Shown: positions 1 through 6,675, counted from the stretch's first letter. The stretch is 10,677 nucleotides of DNA from Micavibrio aeruginosavorus (GCA_003240795.1 QFNK01000032.1:1-10677); one strand, 5' to 3'. Notes: generated from the sequence alone by a model not told the origin. Made by a program: numbers and translations.

Positions 1-17
1 CAGATGCTAAGGCCCAT
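1..17 (-). CDS. tatA: TatA, Sec-independent translocase subunit (first codons only)
   Basis: Only five full codons and part of a sixth are inside the window. On the minus strand they read Met-Gly-Leu-Ser-Ile followed by TG, which fits the MGxxSIWxW start of TatA, the pore-forming single-span subunit of the twin-arginine translocase. The ATG lies 2 nt after the scpB stop, and the purine-rich end of scpB (AGAGGAAG) can serve as ribosome binding site. The scpA-scpB-tatA order is common in Alphaproteobacteria, and this is the main support. The identification rests on very few residues plus context; TatB or an unrelated protein cannot be excluded. Confidence 0.6.
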
Positions 18-19
18 GA

Positions 20-706
20 TTATTCTTCCTCTTCTTCGTAACCTTCAAATTCTTCTTCGGACGATGCCGCCTGTGCATCCGCCGCCTCGTCCTTCACGCC
101 GGACAAAACCTCCGCCGCGCTTGCGTCCGGATTATCGAACAGATCGCGGGAATCCGGCACCGTGTCAATGGCCGGACGGCGGTCCAGAAGACCCGCGGCC
201 TTCAGATCCTCCAGCCCCGGCAGCTCCATAATAGAACCAAGCCCGAACTGGTCAAGGAACGTGTTGGTCGAAAGCCATGTCAGCGGACGGCCCGGCGTTT
301 CGCGCCGCTTGCCCGGCTTGATCCAGCCAAGCTCCAGAAGCTGGTCGATCGTGCCCTTGTGCGTGGCGACGCCGCGGATGTTTTCGATCTCCGCGCGCGT
401 GATCGGCTGGTGATAGGCAATAACGGCCAGCGTTTCCAGCGCGGCCTTGGACAGGCGGCGCTCCACATCCTTTTCGATGGTCAGCGCGGGTGCAACAGCC
501 GCCGCAGTACGGAACGCCCATGCATTGCCGATCTGCACCAGCTCCACCCCTCGGTCGGAATACATGTTCCGCAGCTCCGTCAAAAGGACGTTGAGGTCCG
601 TGTCCGCCGGAAGGCGTTCATGCATCGCCTGGGGCGTCATGGGCGACGGCGCGGCGAACAGCATCGCCTCCAGCACTTTCAATTGTTCACTCTGCTCTGG
701 TGTCAT
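20..706 (-). CDS. scpB: ScpB, segregation and condensation protein B
   Basis: This is the kleisin-associated subunit of the SMC-ScpAB condensin, which compacts and separates replicated chromosomes. The 228-residue product has the ScpB plan of two winged-helix domains: about residues 5-75 (LEAMLFAAPSPMT, then a stretch ending in AWAFRT) and about 85-165. The second holds the family signature ALETLAVIAYHQPITRAEIE followed by IRGV and GRPLTW. The C-terminal ~35 residues are a low-complexity acidic tail ending in five Glu. The start lies inside the 3' end of scpA, a 20-nt overlap, preceded by a weak GAAG. Overlap and order point to translational coupling and balanced ScpA:ScpB synthesis. Function is inferred from family similarity and is secure. 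Confidence 0.95.
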   Translation of the reverse strand: MTPEQSEQLKVLEAMLFAAPSPMTPQAMHERLPADTDLNVLLTELRNMYSDRGVELVQIGNAWAFRTAAAVAPALTIEKDVERRLSKAALETLAVIAYHQPITRAEIENIRGVATHKGTIDQLLELGWIKPGKRRETPGRPLTWLSTNTFLDQFGLGSIMELPGLEDLKAAGLLDRRPAIDTVPDSRDLFDNPDASAAEVLSGVKDEAADAQAASSEEEFEGYEEEEE

Positions 707-1625
707 CTTCGATATCTATACCGTTGTCGTTTTCGTCTGGTGTTTCCGGCGCCTGCCCGGGTGCGGGAGAATCGCCGGGCGGCAATTCGTCCACAGCGGG
801 CGGACGGTTGGCGCTGCGCAAATAAATCGGGCGGAACAAGCCGTCCTGACGGATTTCGACCTTGCCCTGTTTCGCAAGCTCAAGCCCTGCCGTAAAGGTG
901 GAGGCGAGCGAGGAGCGCACGAGCAGCGGGTCTGTAATGTTTTCCGGCATAAAGCTCTGCAACGTCGTCCAGACACTGTGCGGCCCCGTCTTCGGCAGGT
1001 TGCCGAGCATCTTGGTCATGCGGTCGACCGCCTCTTCCATCGTCATGATGTTGAAGACGGGCAGTTCGTAGAACGATGCCTCGGCGCGGCGGCGGATATC
1101 GCCGTACGCCTTCAGAAGGTCGAACAGCGTGTCCTTGTAAGTCGCGTTATAGGCGACGCGCAGCCCTTCCGGCTCACCGCGCGCGAAAATATTGATGCCG
1201 AGCTGCGGACGCGCCATCAGCTTTTCGGCGGCGGCGCGCATGGACTCAAGACGGCGGAGCTGGAATTGTAGTGCTTCGGCCATCGCCTCGCCGGACGGCT
1301 CCCCGCTTTCATCTTTCTCGCTCGGCAGAAGAAGGCGCGATTTCAGGTAGGCGAGCCACGCCGCCATGACCAGATATTCGGCGGCGAGATCAAGGCGCAG
1401 ATCTTTCGCGCGCTCGATGAAATGCAGATACTGGCGTGCAAGCTGAAGGATGGATACTTCGCGCAAATCAACTTTCTGGTTGCGCGCCATTTCGAGAAGG
1501 ACGTCGATCGGCCCTTCGAACCCGTCGATGTTGAGCAAGAGCGCATCCGCCTCGCTATCCCCGTCGGGGATGCCGTGCAGATCATAGTCCGGCGGGGGAC
1601 CCTGCTCGAAGGCGGCTTGCATCAT
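687..1625 (-). CDS. scpA: ScpA, segregation and condensation protein A (kleisin)
   Basis: This is the bacterial kleisin that bridges the two heads of the SMC dimer and binds ScpB. The 312-residue product has an N-terminal ~30-residue lead, then the kleisin core: IDGFEGPIDVLLEMARNQKV (about residues 33-52), EYLVMAAWLAYLKSRLLLP (about 83-101) and a C-terminal winged-helix part rich in basic and hydrophobic residues. It ends in a Pro/Asp/Glu-rich tail of about 40 residues. Two consecutive ATG codons open the frame. An AGGAGA lies about 12 nt before the first, a long spacing. The 5' end overlaps nagZ by 44 nt and the 3' end overlaps scpB by 20 nt, so the three genes are read from one mRNA. The length is slightly above the usual 250-280 because of the tails. 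Confidence 0.95.
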   Translation of the reverse strand: MMQAAFEQGPPPDYDLHGIPDGDSEADALLLNIDGFEGPIDVLLEMARNQKVDLREVSILQLARQYLHFIERAKDLRLDLAAEYLVMAAWLAYLKSRLLLPSEKDESGEPSGEAMAEALQFQLRRLESMRAAAEKLMARPQLGINIFARGEPEGLRVAYNATYKDTLFDLLKAYGDIRRRAEASFYELPVFNIMTMEEAVDRMTKMLGNLPKTGPHSVWTTLQSFMPENITDPLLVRSSLASTFTAGLELAKQGKVEIRQDGLFRPIYLRSANRPPAVDELPPGDSPAPGQAPETPDENDNGIDIEDDTRAE

Positions 1626-2550
1626 AACGCTTCAGACTCTCCTCACGCAAAGGCGGGCAAGCCTTTGCGATATCGATCATTTCATTCAGGTGACCGGCGC
1701 AATATAGCGCGATATCAAGCCCCGCTTCCAGTGTTTTGACCACTCTATCCGCAGGAGATCCATAGCGGGCCAGCGCGTTCATGCACAGGTCGTCGCTTAG
1801 CAATAAACCGTTGAAATTCAAATCATTACGGATCAAATCGGTGACTTTGGCCGACACGCTTGCGGGATGATCTGGATCAACGGCCGTATAAATAATGTGC
1901 GAAGCCATCGCCCAGACCTTCAACGCGTAGGGCTGGCGCAGGACATGGCGGAACGGGCGAAAGTCCATCGCCTCAAGGTCGGCAAGGTTCGCGGACACCA
2001 CCGGAAGGTCGTAATGGGAGTCGAGCGCGGACCGCCCCTGCCCAGGTATATGCTTCACAACGGGCGTGATACCTTCGTTGATAAAACACTCGCACGCCAG
2101 CGCGCCAAGCGCACCGACAAGATCGGGGTCGTGCGAAAACGCGCGGTTGCCGATCGCGTCATGCGTGTTCTCAAACAGCACGTCAAGGACGGGCGCGCAG
2201 TCAACATCGATCCCCACACCGTTCATGTCGTCGGAGATGGAGCGGATGACTTCGATCAGACGGTCCTTGTCGTCCTTGTCGCCGATTTCCTTCATGGACG
2301 GATAATCGCGCCATTCCGGCGGGCGCATGCGGCGCACACGTCCGCCCTCTTGGTCGATCAGGATCGGGCAGCGCCAGCCGACTGCATCGCGCAGGTCTTT
2401 GCACAAGAGTTTCAGCTGCGCGCGGTCGGAAATATTCCGGGCGAACAGGATAAAGCCGAATGGCTTGAAATCACGAAAAAACGCGGATTCTTCCGGCTTC
2501 AAAGTAATGCCGGAGCAAGACAGGATGACAGGTTTTGTGTCGGCGTGCAT
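1582..2550 (-). CDS. nagZ: NagZ, beta-N-acetylhexosaminidase (GH3)
   Basis: NagZ is a cytoplasmic glycosidase that removes GlcNAc from GlcNAc-anhydroMurNAc peptides during peptidoglycan recycling. The 322-residue product shows GH3 motifs: FGFILFARNI (31-40), IDQEGGRVRRM (65-75), KHIPGQG...DSH (166-179) with the Asp177/His179 pair expected to act as general acid/base, and LLSDDL (250-255) with Asp253 as the likely nucleophile. The KH-PG-G motif usually has His where Gln171 stands here. I chose the ATG at 2550 because AAGGAGGAG lies 7 nt upstream (2558-2566) and homology starts there; an in-frame ATG at 2628 would add 26 unrelated residues and lacks a ribosome binding site. The gene follows the SPOR gene by 88 nt containing two hairpins and overlaps scpA by 44 nt. 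Confidence 0.95.
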   Translation of the reverse strand: MHADTKPVILSCSGITLKPEESAFFRDFKPFGFILFARNISDRAQLKLLCKDLRDAVGWRCPILIDQEGGRVRRMRPPEWRDYPSMKEIGDKDDKDRLIEVIRSISDDMNGVGIDVDCAPVLDVLFENTHDAIGNRAFSHDPDLVGALGALACECFINEGITPVVKHIPGQGRSALDSHYDLPVVSANLADLEAMDFRPFRHVLRQPYALKVWAMASHIIYTAVDPDHPASVSAKVTDLIRNDLNFNGLLLSDDLCMNALARYGSPADRVVKTLEAGLDIALYCAGHLNEMIDIAKACPPLREESLKRYDASRLRAGSPAGL

Positions 2551-2557
2551 GAAACTT

Positions 2558-2566
2558 CTCCTCCTT
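2558..2566 (-). promoter_or_regulatory. Strong Shine-Dalgarno of nagZ
   Basis: On the minus strand the sequence is AAGGAGGAG, 7 nt before the ATG at 2550. It decides the nagZ start. It is by far the best ribosome binding site in the left half of the window, in contrast to the genes that seem to start without one. Confidence 0.8.
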
Positions 2567-2576
2567 GAAATGCCAA

Positions 2577-2623
2577 GCCCCGGCAGAACCGGGGCATCGT
2601 GGTCTTCCGGATGTCCGGAAGAC
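2577..2623. repeat. Two adjacent perfect inverted repeats between SPOR gene and nagZ
   Basis: The first has 7-bp arms (GCCCCGG at 2577-2583, CCGGGGC at 2589-2595) around a 5-nt loop. The second has 10-bp arms (GTCTTCCGGA at 2602-2611, TCCGGAAGAC at 2614-2623) with only 2 nt between them. Neither is followed by a T-tract on the minus strand, so they do not look like intrinsic terminators of the SPOR gene. In the SPOR-nagZ mRNA both would fold as hairpins 11 nt or more upstream of the nagZ ribosome binding site. mRNA stabilisation, processing or a dyad protein-binding site are all possible; the role is unknown. Confidence 0.75.
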
Positions 2624-2638
2624 GGCATGAATTACATT

Positions 2639-3625
2639 TTACTTGGCAACGACCAGACAGCCGCCCGGTGTCGCTTTCTTGATCTGGTTGCAGATCGACG
2701 TGGCCGAGTCTTTGGACATCGGGCCCGCCTGAATGCGGTGGAACGTGCCCTTGGCGCCGAGGTCGGCCGCTTGCGTGCGGTAATCGACACCGGCAAGTCC
2801 GGAATATTTCGCCTGAAGCTTTTTATATTCGGCAGGCGCGCCGGACAGGGACTTCACGCTGGCAAGCTGGATGTAGAAACCGCCCGGCTGTACCGCTTTG
2901 GCGGCGCTTGCGGCACCGGCGGCTGGCTCAACCTTGGCAGGCGCCTCTTCCTTCGGCTCGGCTTTGACCGCTTTTGTTTCCGCAGGTTTTACCGTTTCAG
3001 CAGGCTTTGCAGCTTCTGCTTGTTTCTGCGCGGGAGCCGCTTCGAGAATCGGCTTCAGACCGGAGTCGGACGGCGCAATTGGTGCAACCTTCTGCGGCTC
3101 GGCGGCGGCTTGCGTTATTGTATCCGCAGCAGGAACGCCGATCGCCTCACGCACCAGCGCATCATCAGATGGCGGTTCGACCGCGGCAACCGTTCCCGGT
3201 GCTGGCGTGCCCGCAGCGGCAGGCGCATCCGCCTGTGGCTGGCCTTCCGTATTCAGGCCCGCAAACAGCTCGGCACGTGGCAGAGGTTCTTCCGCGCTTT
3301 CATCCGCAAGGATGTTTTCCGTCCCCTGCTCTGCGGAGTTACCCGCGAACACCGTGGAATCGCGGTACGGAATTTCCATGCCGCCCGGATTGTCCGGCGT
3401 TGTCTTGTAAGGGTCCGCGTCGGCGCGCACGATCGGCGCGCTGCCGCCTGTCGCGGTATCGCCCTCGTCCGGATAGCCGCCGAACACCACGATCCCTAGA
3501 AGGATCAGCGCCGCGACAACCGAGACAATCGCGAATTCGCGCTTGCGGTTTGAAATTAAGCCAGAGATCTGGGCGAACACGCCGTCCTGATCCGGTTCAT
3601 CGAAATCATCATATTTTTTTGCCAT
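2639..3625 (-). CDS. SPOR-domain inner-membrane protein
   Basis: The 328-residue product has a short charged cytoplasmic N-terminus (about 1-30, rich in Asp and Lys/Arg), one membrane span (about 31-49), a long Ala/Pro/Glu/Lys-rich periplasmic linker (about 50-245) and a C-terminal SPOR domain (about 249-328: GGFYIQLASVKS, then GTFHRIQAGPMSK and a final GCLVVAK). SPOR domains bind peptidoglycan with denuded glycans, often at the division site, so a role in septal wall remodelling is likely but not shown. The stretch DPYKTTPDNPGGMEIPYRD (71-89) resembles conserved linker motifs in alphaproteobacterial relatives. I placed the start at the ATG at 3625; a GTG at 3697 would read through the dgt terminator. 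No Shine-Dalgarno precedes 3625, and a -10-like hexamer ends 7 nt before it, so a leaderless mRNA is likely. Confidence 0.9.
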   Translation of the reverse strand: MAKKYDDFDEPDQDGVFAQISGLISNRKREFAIVSVVAALILLGIVVFGGYPDEGDTATGGSAPIVRADADPYKTTPDNPGGMEIPYRDSTVFAGNSAEQGTENILADESAEEPLPRAELFAGLNTEGQPQADAPAAAGTPAPGTVAAVEPPSDDALVREAIGVPAADTITQAAAEPQKVAPIAPSDSGLKPILEAAPAQKQAEAAKPAETVKPAETKAVKAEPKEEAPAKVEPAAGAASAAKAVQPGGFYIQLASVKSLSGAPAEYKKLQAKYSGLAGVDYRTQAADLGAKGTFHRIQAGPMSKDSATSICNQIKKATPGGCLVVAK

Positions 3626-3632
3626 GAGTCGG

Positions 3633-3661
3633 AGGATATGAAAAAAGCCCCATGCTGTAAA
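3633..3661 (-). promoter_or_regulatory. Predicted promoter of the SPOR-nagZ-scpAB operon, inside the dgt terminator
   Basis: On the minus strand: -35 TTTACA (3661-3656), a 17-nt spacer, -10 TATCCT (3638-3633), then 7 nt to the ATG at 3625. The -35 lies in the loop of the dgt terminator, and the spacer is the terminator's 3' arm plus T-tract. Transcription would begin at or next to the start codon. The hexamers match the sigma-70 consensus 5/6 and 4/6. This is pattern-based only. Confidence 0.5.
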
Positions 3662-3681
3662 GGATGCAATTGGGGCTTTTT
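3641..3681 (-). terminator. Rho-independent terminator after dgt (two-sided)
   Basis: The arms GCCCCA (3647-3652) and TGGGGC (3671-3676) pair, continued by TGC (3653-3655) with GCA (3666-3668) after a 2-nt bulge, around a loop of about 10 nt. A-tracts and T-tracts flank both sides: AAAAAA at 3641-3646 reads as a U-tract on the minus strand, and TTTTT at 3677-3681 on the plus strand. It sits 29 nt past the dgt stop and should end the dgt transcript. Confidence 0.85.
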
Positions 3682-3709
3682 CATGGGTTTTCCACACCTT
3701 CGGTCAGGA

Positions 3710-4912
3710 TCACCGATCCCAGTACAGATCGAACAGCCTCTCATGCTCGCGCACGGCGTAGCGGTCGGTCATGCCGGCGATGTAATCGCACACGATACGC
3801 GCGCGGGCGGTGTCGTCGGTCAGGCCGCCTGCATCCTCCACCCGTTTCTGCCAGTGTTCGGGCAAAAGCTGGTACCGCGCCAGAAGCGCATCGAACAGGT
3901 CGTGCAGAACCCGCTCCGCCTTCAACCTCACGCGCATGACGGTGTAATGACGGTACATGCGGTCGAACAAAAATGCGCGGAGCTCCTCCACCTTCTCATA
4001 CATATCCGGTGAGAACGCAACGACCGCGTGGCGAGCGGCACGGACATCGTCCGGCGAGGTTGGCGCCAGTTCACGGATGCGGCGGTTTGATTCACGCAAG
4101 ACATCCTGCACCATCGCGCCGATCATCTCGCGGATGGTTTCCTGGATCAGATAATGTTCCGAGATATCCGGATAGGCACGGCGCACGGAAGCAATAACTT
4201 CACCGAGCAGGGAAACTTTCTCCAGCTGCTCCAGCGTGAACATGCCGGCGCGGAGCCCGTCTTCCACATCATGGTTGTTATAGGCGATATCGTCGGCGAG
4301 CGCCGCGCACTGCGCCTCGACGCTCGCGAATGTTTCGAGGCGAAGGTCGATCTGCTTCTGAACGGCAGCCAATGTGACGGGCAGAGCCCCTTTGACGGGG
4401 CCGTTATGCTTGACCACCCCTTCCAGCGTTTCCCATGTCAGGTTCAGCCCCGGCCAGCGGTGATATTTGCGCTCCAGCGCGGTAAGCACGCGCAGCGACT
4501 GGTCGTTATGCTCGAACCCGCCATAGGGCTCCATGCATTTTTCAAGCACTTCCTCCCCCGTGTGGGCGAAGGGTGTGTGGCCGAGATCATGGCTAAGCGC
4601 GATCGCTTCGGCGAGGTCTTCATTGACGAACAAGGCCCGCGCCAGAGAACGGGCGATCTGTGAGACCTCCAGCGTGTGCGAAAGGCGCGTGCGGTAATGG
4701 TCGCCCTCGTGATAAACAAATACCTGCGTCTTGTATTTCAGGCGGCGAAAGGCCGAGGCATGGATAATGCGGTCGCGGTCGCGCTGGAAACAGGTACGGG
4801 TGGGGCTTTCCTCCTCGGCATAAATCCGCCCCTTCGTCATGTCGGGACGGCAGGCATAGGCCGCCAGAGGAAGGGCGCAATAATTATAGGCAGGCTGTGA
4901 TTCGTTACTCAT
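3710..4912 (-). CDS. dgt: Deoxyguanosinetriphosphate triphosphohydrolase-like protein (HD domain)
   Basis: This is an HD-superfamily metalloenzyme that hydrolyses dNTPs to nucleosides and triphosphate, acting in the cytoplasm on nucleotide pools. The 400-residue product has the type-2 dGTPase layout: FQRDRDRIIHASAFRRL (42-58), RTRLSHTLEVSQIAR (74-88) with His79, SHDLGHTPFAHTGE (107-120) with the His108-Asp109 pair, and ADDIAYNNHDVEDG (206-219) carrying the downstream metal-binding Asp. Length is normal for the family. Substrate preference among dNTPs cannot be read. No Shine-Dalgarno is seen; TTAAAT ends 7 nt before the ATG, suggesting a leaderless message. It is divergent from erpA. A terminator follows immediately, where argS would be expected in related genomes. 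Confidence 0.95.
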   Translation of the reverse strand: MSNESQPAYNYCALPLAAYACRPDMTKGRIYAEEESPTRTCFQRDRDRIIHASAFRRLKYKTQVFVYHEGDHYRTRLSHTLEVSQIARSLARALFVNEDLAEAIALSHDLGHTPFAHTGEEVLEKCMEPYGGFEHNDQSLRVLTALERKYHRWPGLNLTWETLEGVVKHNGPVKGALPVTLAAVQKQIDLRLETFASVEAQCAALADDIAYNNHDVEDGLRAGMFTLEQLEKVSLLGEVIASVRRAYPDISEHYLIQETIREMIGAMVQDVLRESNRRIRELAPTSPDDVRAARHAVVAFSPDMYEKVEELRAFLFDRMYRHYTVMRVRLKAERVLHDLFDALLARYQLLPEHWQKRVEDAGGLTDDTARARIVCDYIAGMTDRYAVREHERLFDLYWDR

Positions 4913-4919
4913 AACAGTG

Positions 4920-4948
4920 ATTTAAGCACGAAGGCCGCACGCCCGCAA
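4920..4948 (-). promoter_or_regulatory. Predicted promoter of dgt (leaderless geometry)
   Basis: On the minus strand: TTGCGG (4948-4943), a 17-nt spacer, then TTAAAT (4925-4920) preceded by TGC, an extended -10. Seven nt separate the hexamer from the dgt ATG, so the start site would fall at the A of ATG. The -35 has the conserved TTG only. Confidence 0.5.
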
Positions 4949-4954
4949 CGACGA

Positions 4955-4985
4955 TGGAAATATTTAACGAGACACTCTATATAAT
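4955..4985 (+). promoter_or_regulatory. Predicted promoter of erpA (leaderless geometry)
   Basis: TATATAAT at 4978-4985 is a strong -10 (perfect TATAAT at 4980-4985) ending 6 nt before the erpA ATG. The best -35 is a weak TGGAAA at 4955-4960, 17 nt before TATATA. There is no ribosome binding site between the -10 and the ATG. No IscR-type site was recognised with confidence. Confidence 0.55.
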
Positions 4986-4991
4986 AGTCCC

Positions 4992-5321
4992 ATGAGCACC
5001 ATTACCCTGACCGACGGCCTCGTCAAACAGATCAAGACCCTTCGCGAAAAGGACGGCAATCCGCGCCTGAACCTGCGCATTACTGTGGATAGCGGCGGAT
5101 GCCAGGGGTTCGAGTACAAGTTCGAGCTGACGGAAACGGTCAATGCCGACGATGAAACCTTTGAAAAGGATGGCATCGCGGTCATTATCGACGACATCTC
5201 CCTGCCCTACATGCGCGGCTGCACGATCGATTACGTGAGCGACCTGATCGGCGCGTATTTCAAGATCGACAATCCGAACGCCAAATCGGCCTGCGGCTGC
5301 GGCACCAGCTTCGCGGTTTAA
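4992..5321 (+). CDS. erpA: ErpA/HesB-IscA family Fe-S cluster insertion protein
   Basis: This is an A-type carrier that receives Fe-S clusters and passes them to apo-enzymes in the cytoplasm. The 109-residue product has the complete family signature: SGGCQGFEYKF (34-44) with Cys37, and the C-terminal CGCG (101-104) with Cys101 and Cys103, the three conserved cluster ligands. An additional Cys77 (MRGCTIDYV) is not part of the motif. Length is typical. The ErpA name is chosen over IscA because of the single-copy dgt-linked location common in Alphaproteobacteria; the sequence alone does not separate the two. The start ATG has no Shine-Dalgarno, and the -10 hexamer ends 6 nt upstream. It is divergent from dgt and convergent with the HAD gene. 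Confidence 0.92.
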   Translation: MSTITLTDGLVKQIKTLREKDGNPRLNLRITVDSGGCQGFEYKFELTETVNADDETFEKDGIAVIIDDISLPYMRGCTIDYVSDLIGAYFKIDNPNAKSACGCGTSFAV

Positions 5322-5343
5322 TTACCGGAATCCGGAATCGTTC

Positions 5344-5381
5344 AATGCGCGGCGGAAAATATCCGGCGTTTTGCATTTTTT
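5344..5381 (+). terminator. Candidate intrinsic terminator after erpA
   Basis: AATGC (5344-5348) pairs with GCATT (5373-5377), enclosing an inner stem CGGA (5353-5356) / TCCG (5362-5365) with mismatches between, followed by a T-run to 5381. It starts 22 nt after the erpA stop and overlaps the stop codon of the convergent HAD gene. The imperfect stem makes this a moderate call. Confidence 0.5.
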
Positions 5382-6612
5382 AGGAACGGAACGCCGCCGC
5401 CGGAGGAATCATGACAGGCCTGGGAGAAGACGTTATCTCAACGTCCTCTTTCTTGTGAGCGCGCAGAATAATGGATTGCAGGTCCACAGGCGTCGCCACG
5501 GTCAGGTCGATATCCGGTTTGTTAAAAGCGGCCGACAGGCCGGACGGCGATTTCCGCGGGTCGGGATAGACGCCGGACATATTGTTGTCGACCGGATGGT
5601 GCGTGTGGATATTGAAAAACGGAATACCGAAACGCACCGCCAGAACACGCGCCTGCGCCATGGCGTAATAATCCGTCCCCGGAGAGTCGCCCTTGGCAAC
5701 ATCGTCGCCCGTGAAGACAATTGAGCTTGGCGGTCTTTTATCTCCCAGCGCCGCTTCGGCGATGGCCGCCAGCCCATGTCCTTTGTTCACATCCGCAATC
5801 TTGATCTCGACCGTGGCAGGCCCGTCGAGGGTTTTGAAGACGGGAGAAAATTCCCCCTTGGCTTTTTCGACCCGTGGGCCGGCCCCCGCATGCGCCTGGA
5901 GCGCCGCCTTGATACGCTCACCCACTGCCTTATCGAAAGACGAATTTTCCGCCTGACCGAAATGATCGAGGATTTCGCGGTAGTGGATGTTGGTCGCCAC
6001 ACCCTTGTGTTCGACATAGAGCTCCGGCACGGGCTCCGAAAGATCGAAGCCGTGGTCGCGCGCAATGGATTCTATCTCCGGACGAAGATAAAGGCCGATA
6101 TCCTCGACCCGCTGAAGGTGAAGCTTTTCGCCGGAAGAAAGCGTCCGCACATCCTTCCTCTCCCCGTTCAGAAACAACGTCGCGCCGCTGTCGGCGACAA
6201 GCGTAACCTGATCGACGTTTTCCACGCCGGATTCTTGCAAAAGCTTGCGCGCATCGGCAGACCCGCGGGACGTCAAAAAGGCAATCTTGAAAGGCTCGCC
6301 CGCCTCGACCCCCTGATTGACCAGATCGACCAAAGGCTGGGGAAGCCGGACGTCCATGGCTTTGTTGGCAAAGATCCCTTTTTCAAAAATACCGGCGCTT
6401 ACAAGACTTTCAAGCTCCTGCAAAGGTGTGCCGAACGGAATGGACTGGCTCTTGGGATCGTCTCCCGCGGCCAAAACAAAGGGGGAAACGGCACCTTCGA
6501 CAAGGTTATACCCTGTCATGACATTGCCATCCATGTCGCACACGAACAGAGGTGCATCGCCGATCTCTTTAAGAAAGGCGGAAATCCTGTCGGCAGAGGA
6601 ATAGACAGTCAT
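5380..6612 (-). CDS. HAD-superfamily phosphatase, trehalose-6-phosphate phosphatase-like
   Basis: The 410-residue product carries all four HAD motifs: CDMDGNVM (25-32; Asp26 nucleophile, Asp28 acid/base), FLTSRG (112-117), a Lys in VNKGHGLAAI (275-284) and TGDDVAKGD (301-309). The segment LYVEHKGVATNIHYRE (198-213) resembles the cap-domain motif of trehalose-6-phosphate phosphatases (E-x-K-G...H-Y-R), and NKG before motif IV is also OtsB-like. It is longer than OtsB (about 250-270), with a longer region after motif I and about 90 residues after motif IV containing NIHTHHPVDNN (334-344). No trehalose-phosphate synthase is adjacent, so the substrate is uncertain. The ATG at 6612 was chosen because the fold begins just after it and a promoter lies directly upstream; an in-frame ATG at 6720 would start upstream of that promoter. 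No clear Shine-Dalgarno. Confidence 0.75.
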   Translation of the reverse strand: MTVYSSADRISAFLKEIGDAPLFVCDMDGNVMTGYNLVEGAVSPFVLAAGDDPKSQSIPFGTPLQELESLVSAGIFEKGIFANKAMDVRLPQPLVDLVNQGVEAGEPFKIAFLTSRGSADARKLLQESGVENVDQVTLVADSGATLFLNGERKDVRTLSSGEKLHLQRVEDIGLYLRPEIESIARDHGFDLSEPVPELYVEHKGVATNIHYREILDHFGQAENSSFDKAVGERIKAALQAHAGAGPRVEKAKGEFSPVFKTLDGPATVEIKIADVNKGHGLAAIAEAALGDKRPPSSIVFTGDDVAKGDSPGTDYYAMAQARVLAVRFGIPFFNIHTHHPVDNNMSGVYPDPRKSPSGLSAAFNKPDIDLTVATPVDLQSIILRAHKKEDVEITSSPRPVMIPPAAAFRS

Positions 6613-6646
6613 AATGTTACACAACCCATTTTTATTAATTACGGAA

Positions 6647-6675
6647 ATAATACAGCACCTTAAGCGCGGAATCAA
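6647..6675 (-). promoter_or_regulatory. Predicted promoter of the HAD phosphatase gene
   Basis: On the minus strand: TTGATT (6675-6670), a 17-nt spacer, TATTAT (6652-6647). Predicted start of transcription is near 6640, leaving an AT-rich leader of about 28 nt without an obvious ribosome binding site. Confidence 0.6.

Noticed and set aside
447..1271. Long plus-strand frame opposite scpB/scpA (274 codons)
   Set aside because: It lies antisense to two well-identified genes, has no family motif, and its Arg/Ala/Cys-rich composition is that of a shadow frame in GC-rich DNA.
2551..2628. Upstream ATG for NagZ, adding 26 residues
   Set aside because: The extension is encoded by the hairpin region and shows no homology; AAGGAGGAG is ideally placed for the ATG at 2550.
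2327..3499. Long plus-strand frame opposite nagZ and the SPOR gene (390 codons)
   Set aside because: It is antisense to recognised genes, Arg-rich with no domain, and runs across the gap with two hairpins; its length comes from the Ala/Pro-rich linker of the SPOR protein.
3626..3697. Upstream GTG start for the SPOR protein, adding 24 residues
   Set aside because: The extension would be encoded by the dgt terminator itself, has no ribosome binding site, and the conserved charged N-terminus plus membrane span already follow the ATG at 3625.
5325..5338. Tandem CCGGAAT x2 after erpA
   Set aside because: Two copies of 7 bp are too short to mean anything without genome-wide counts.
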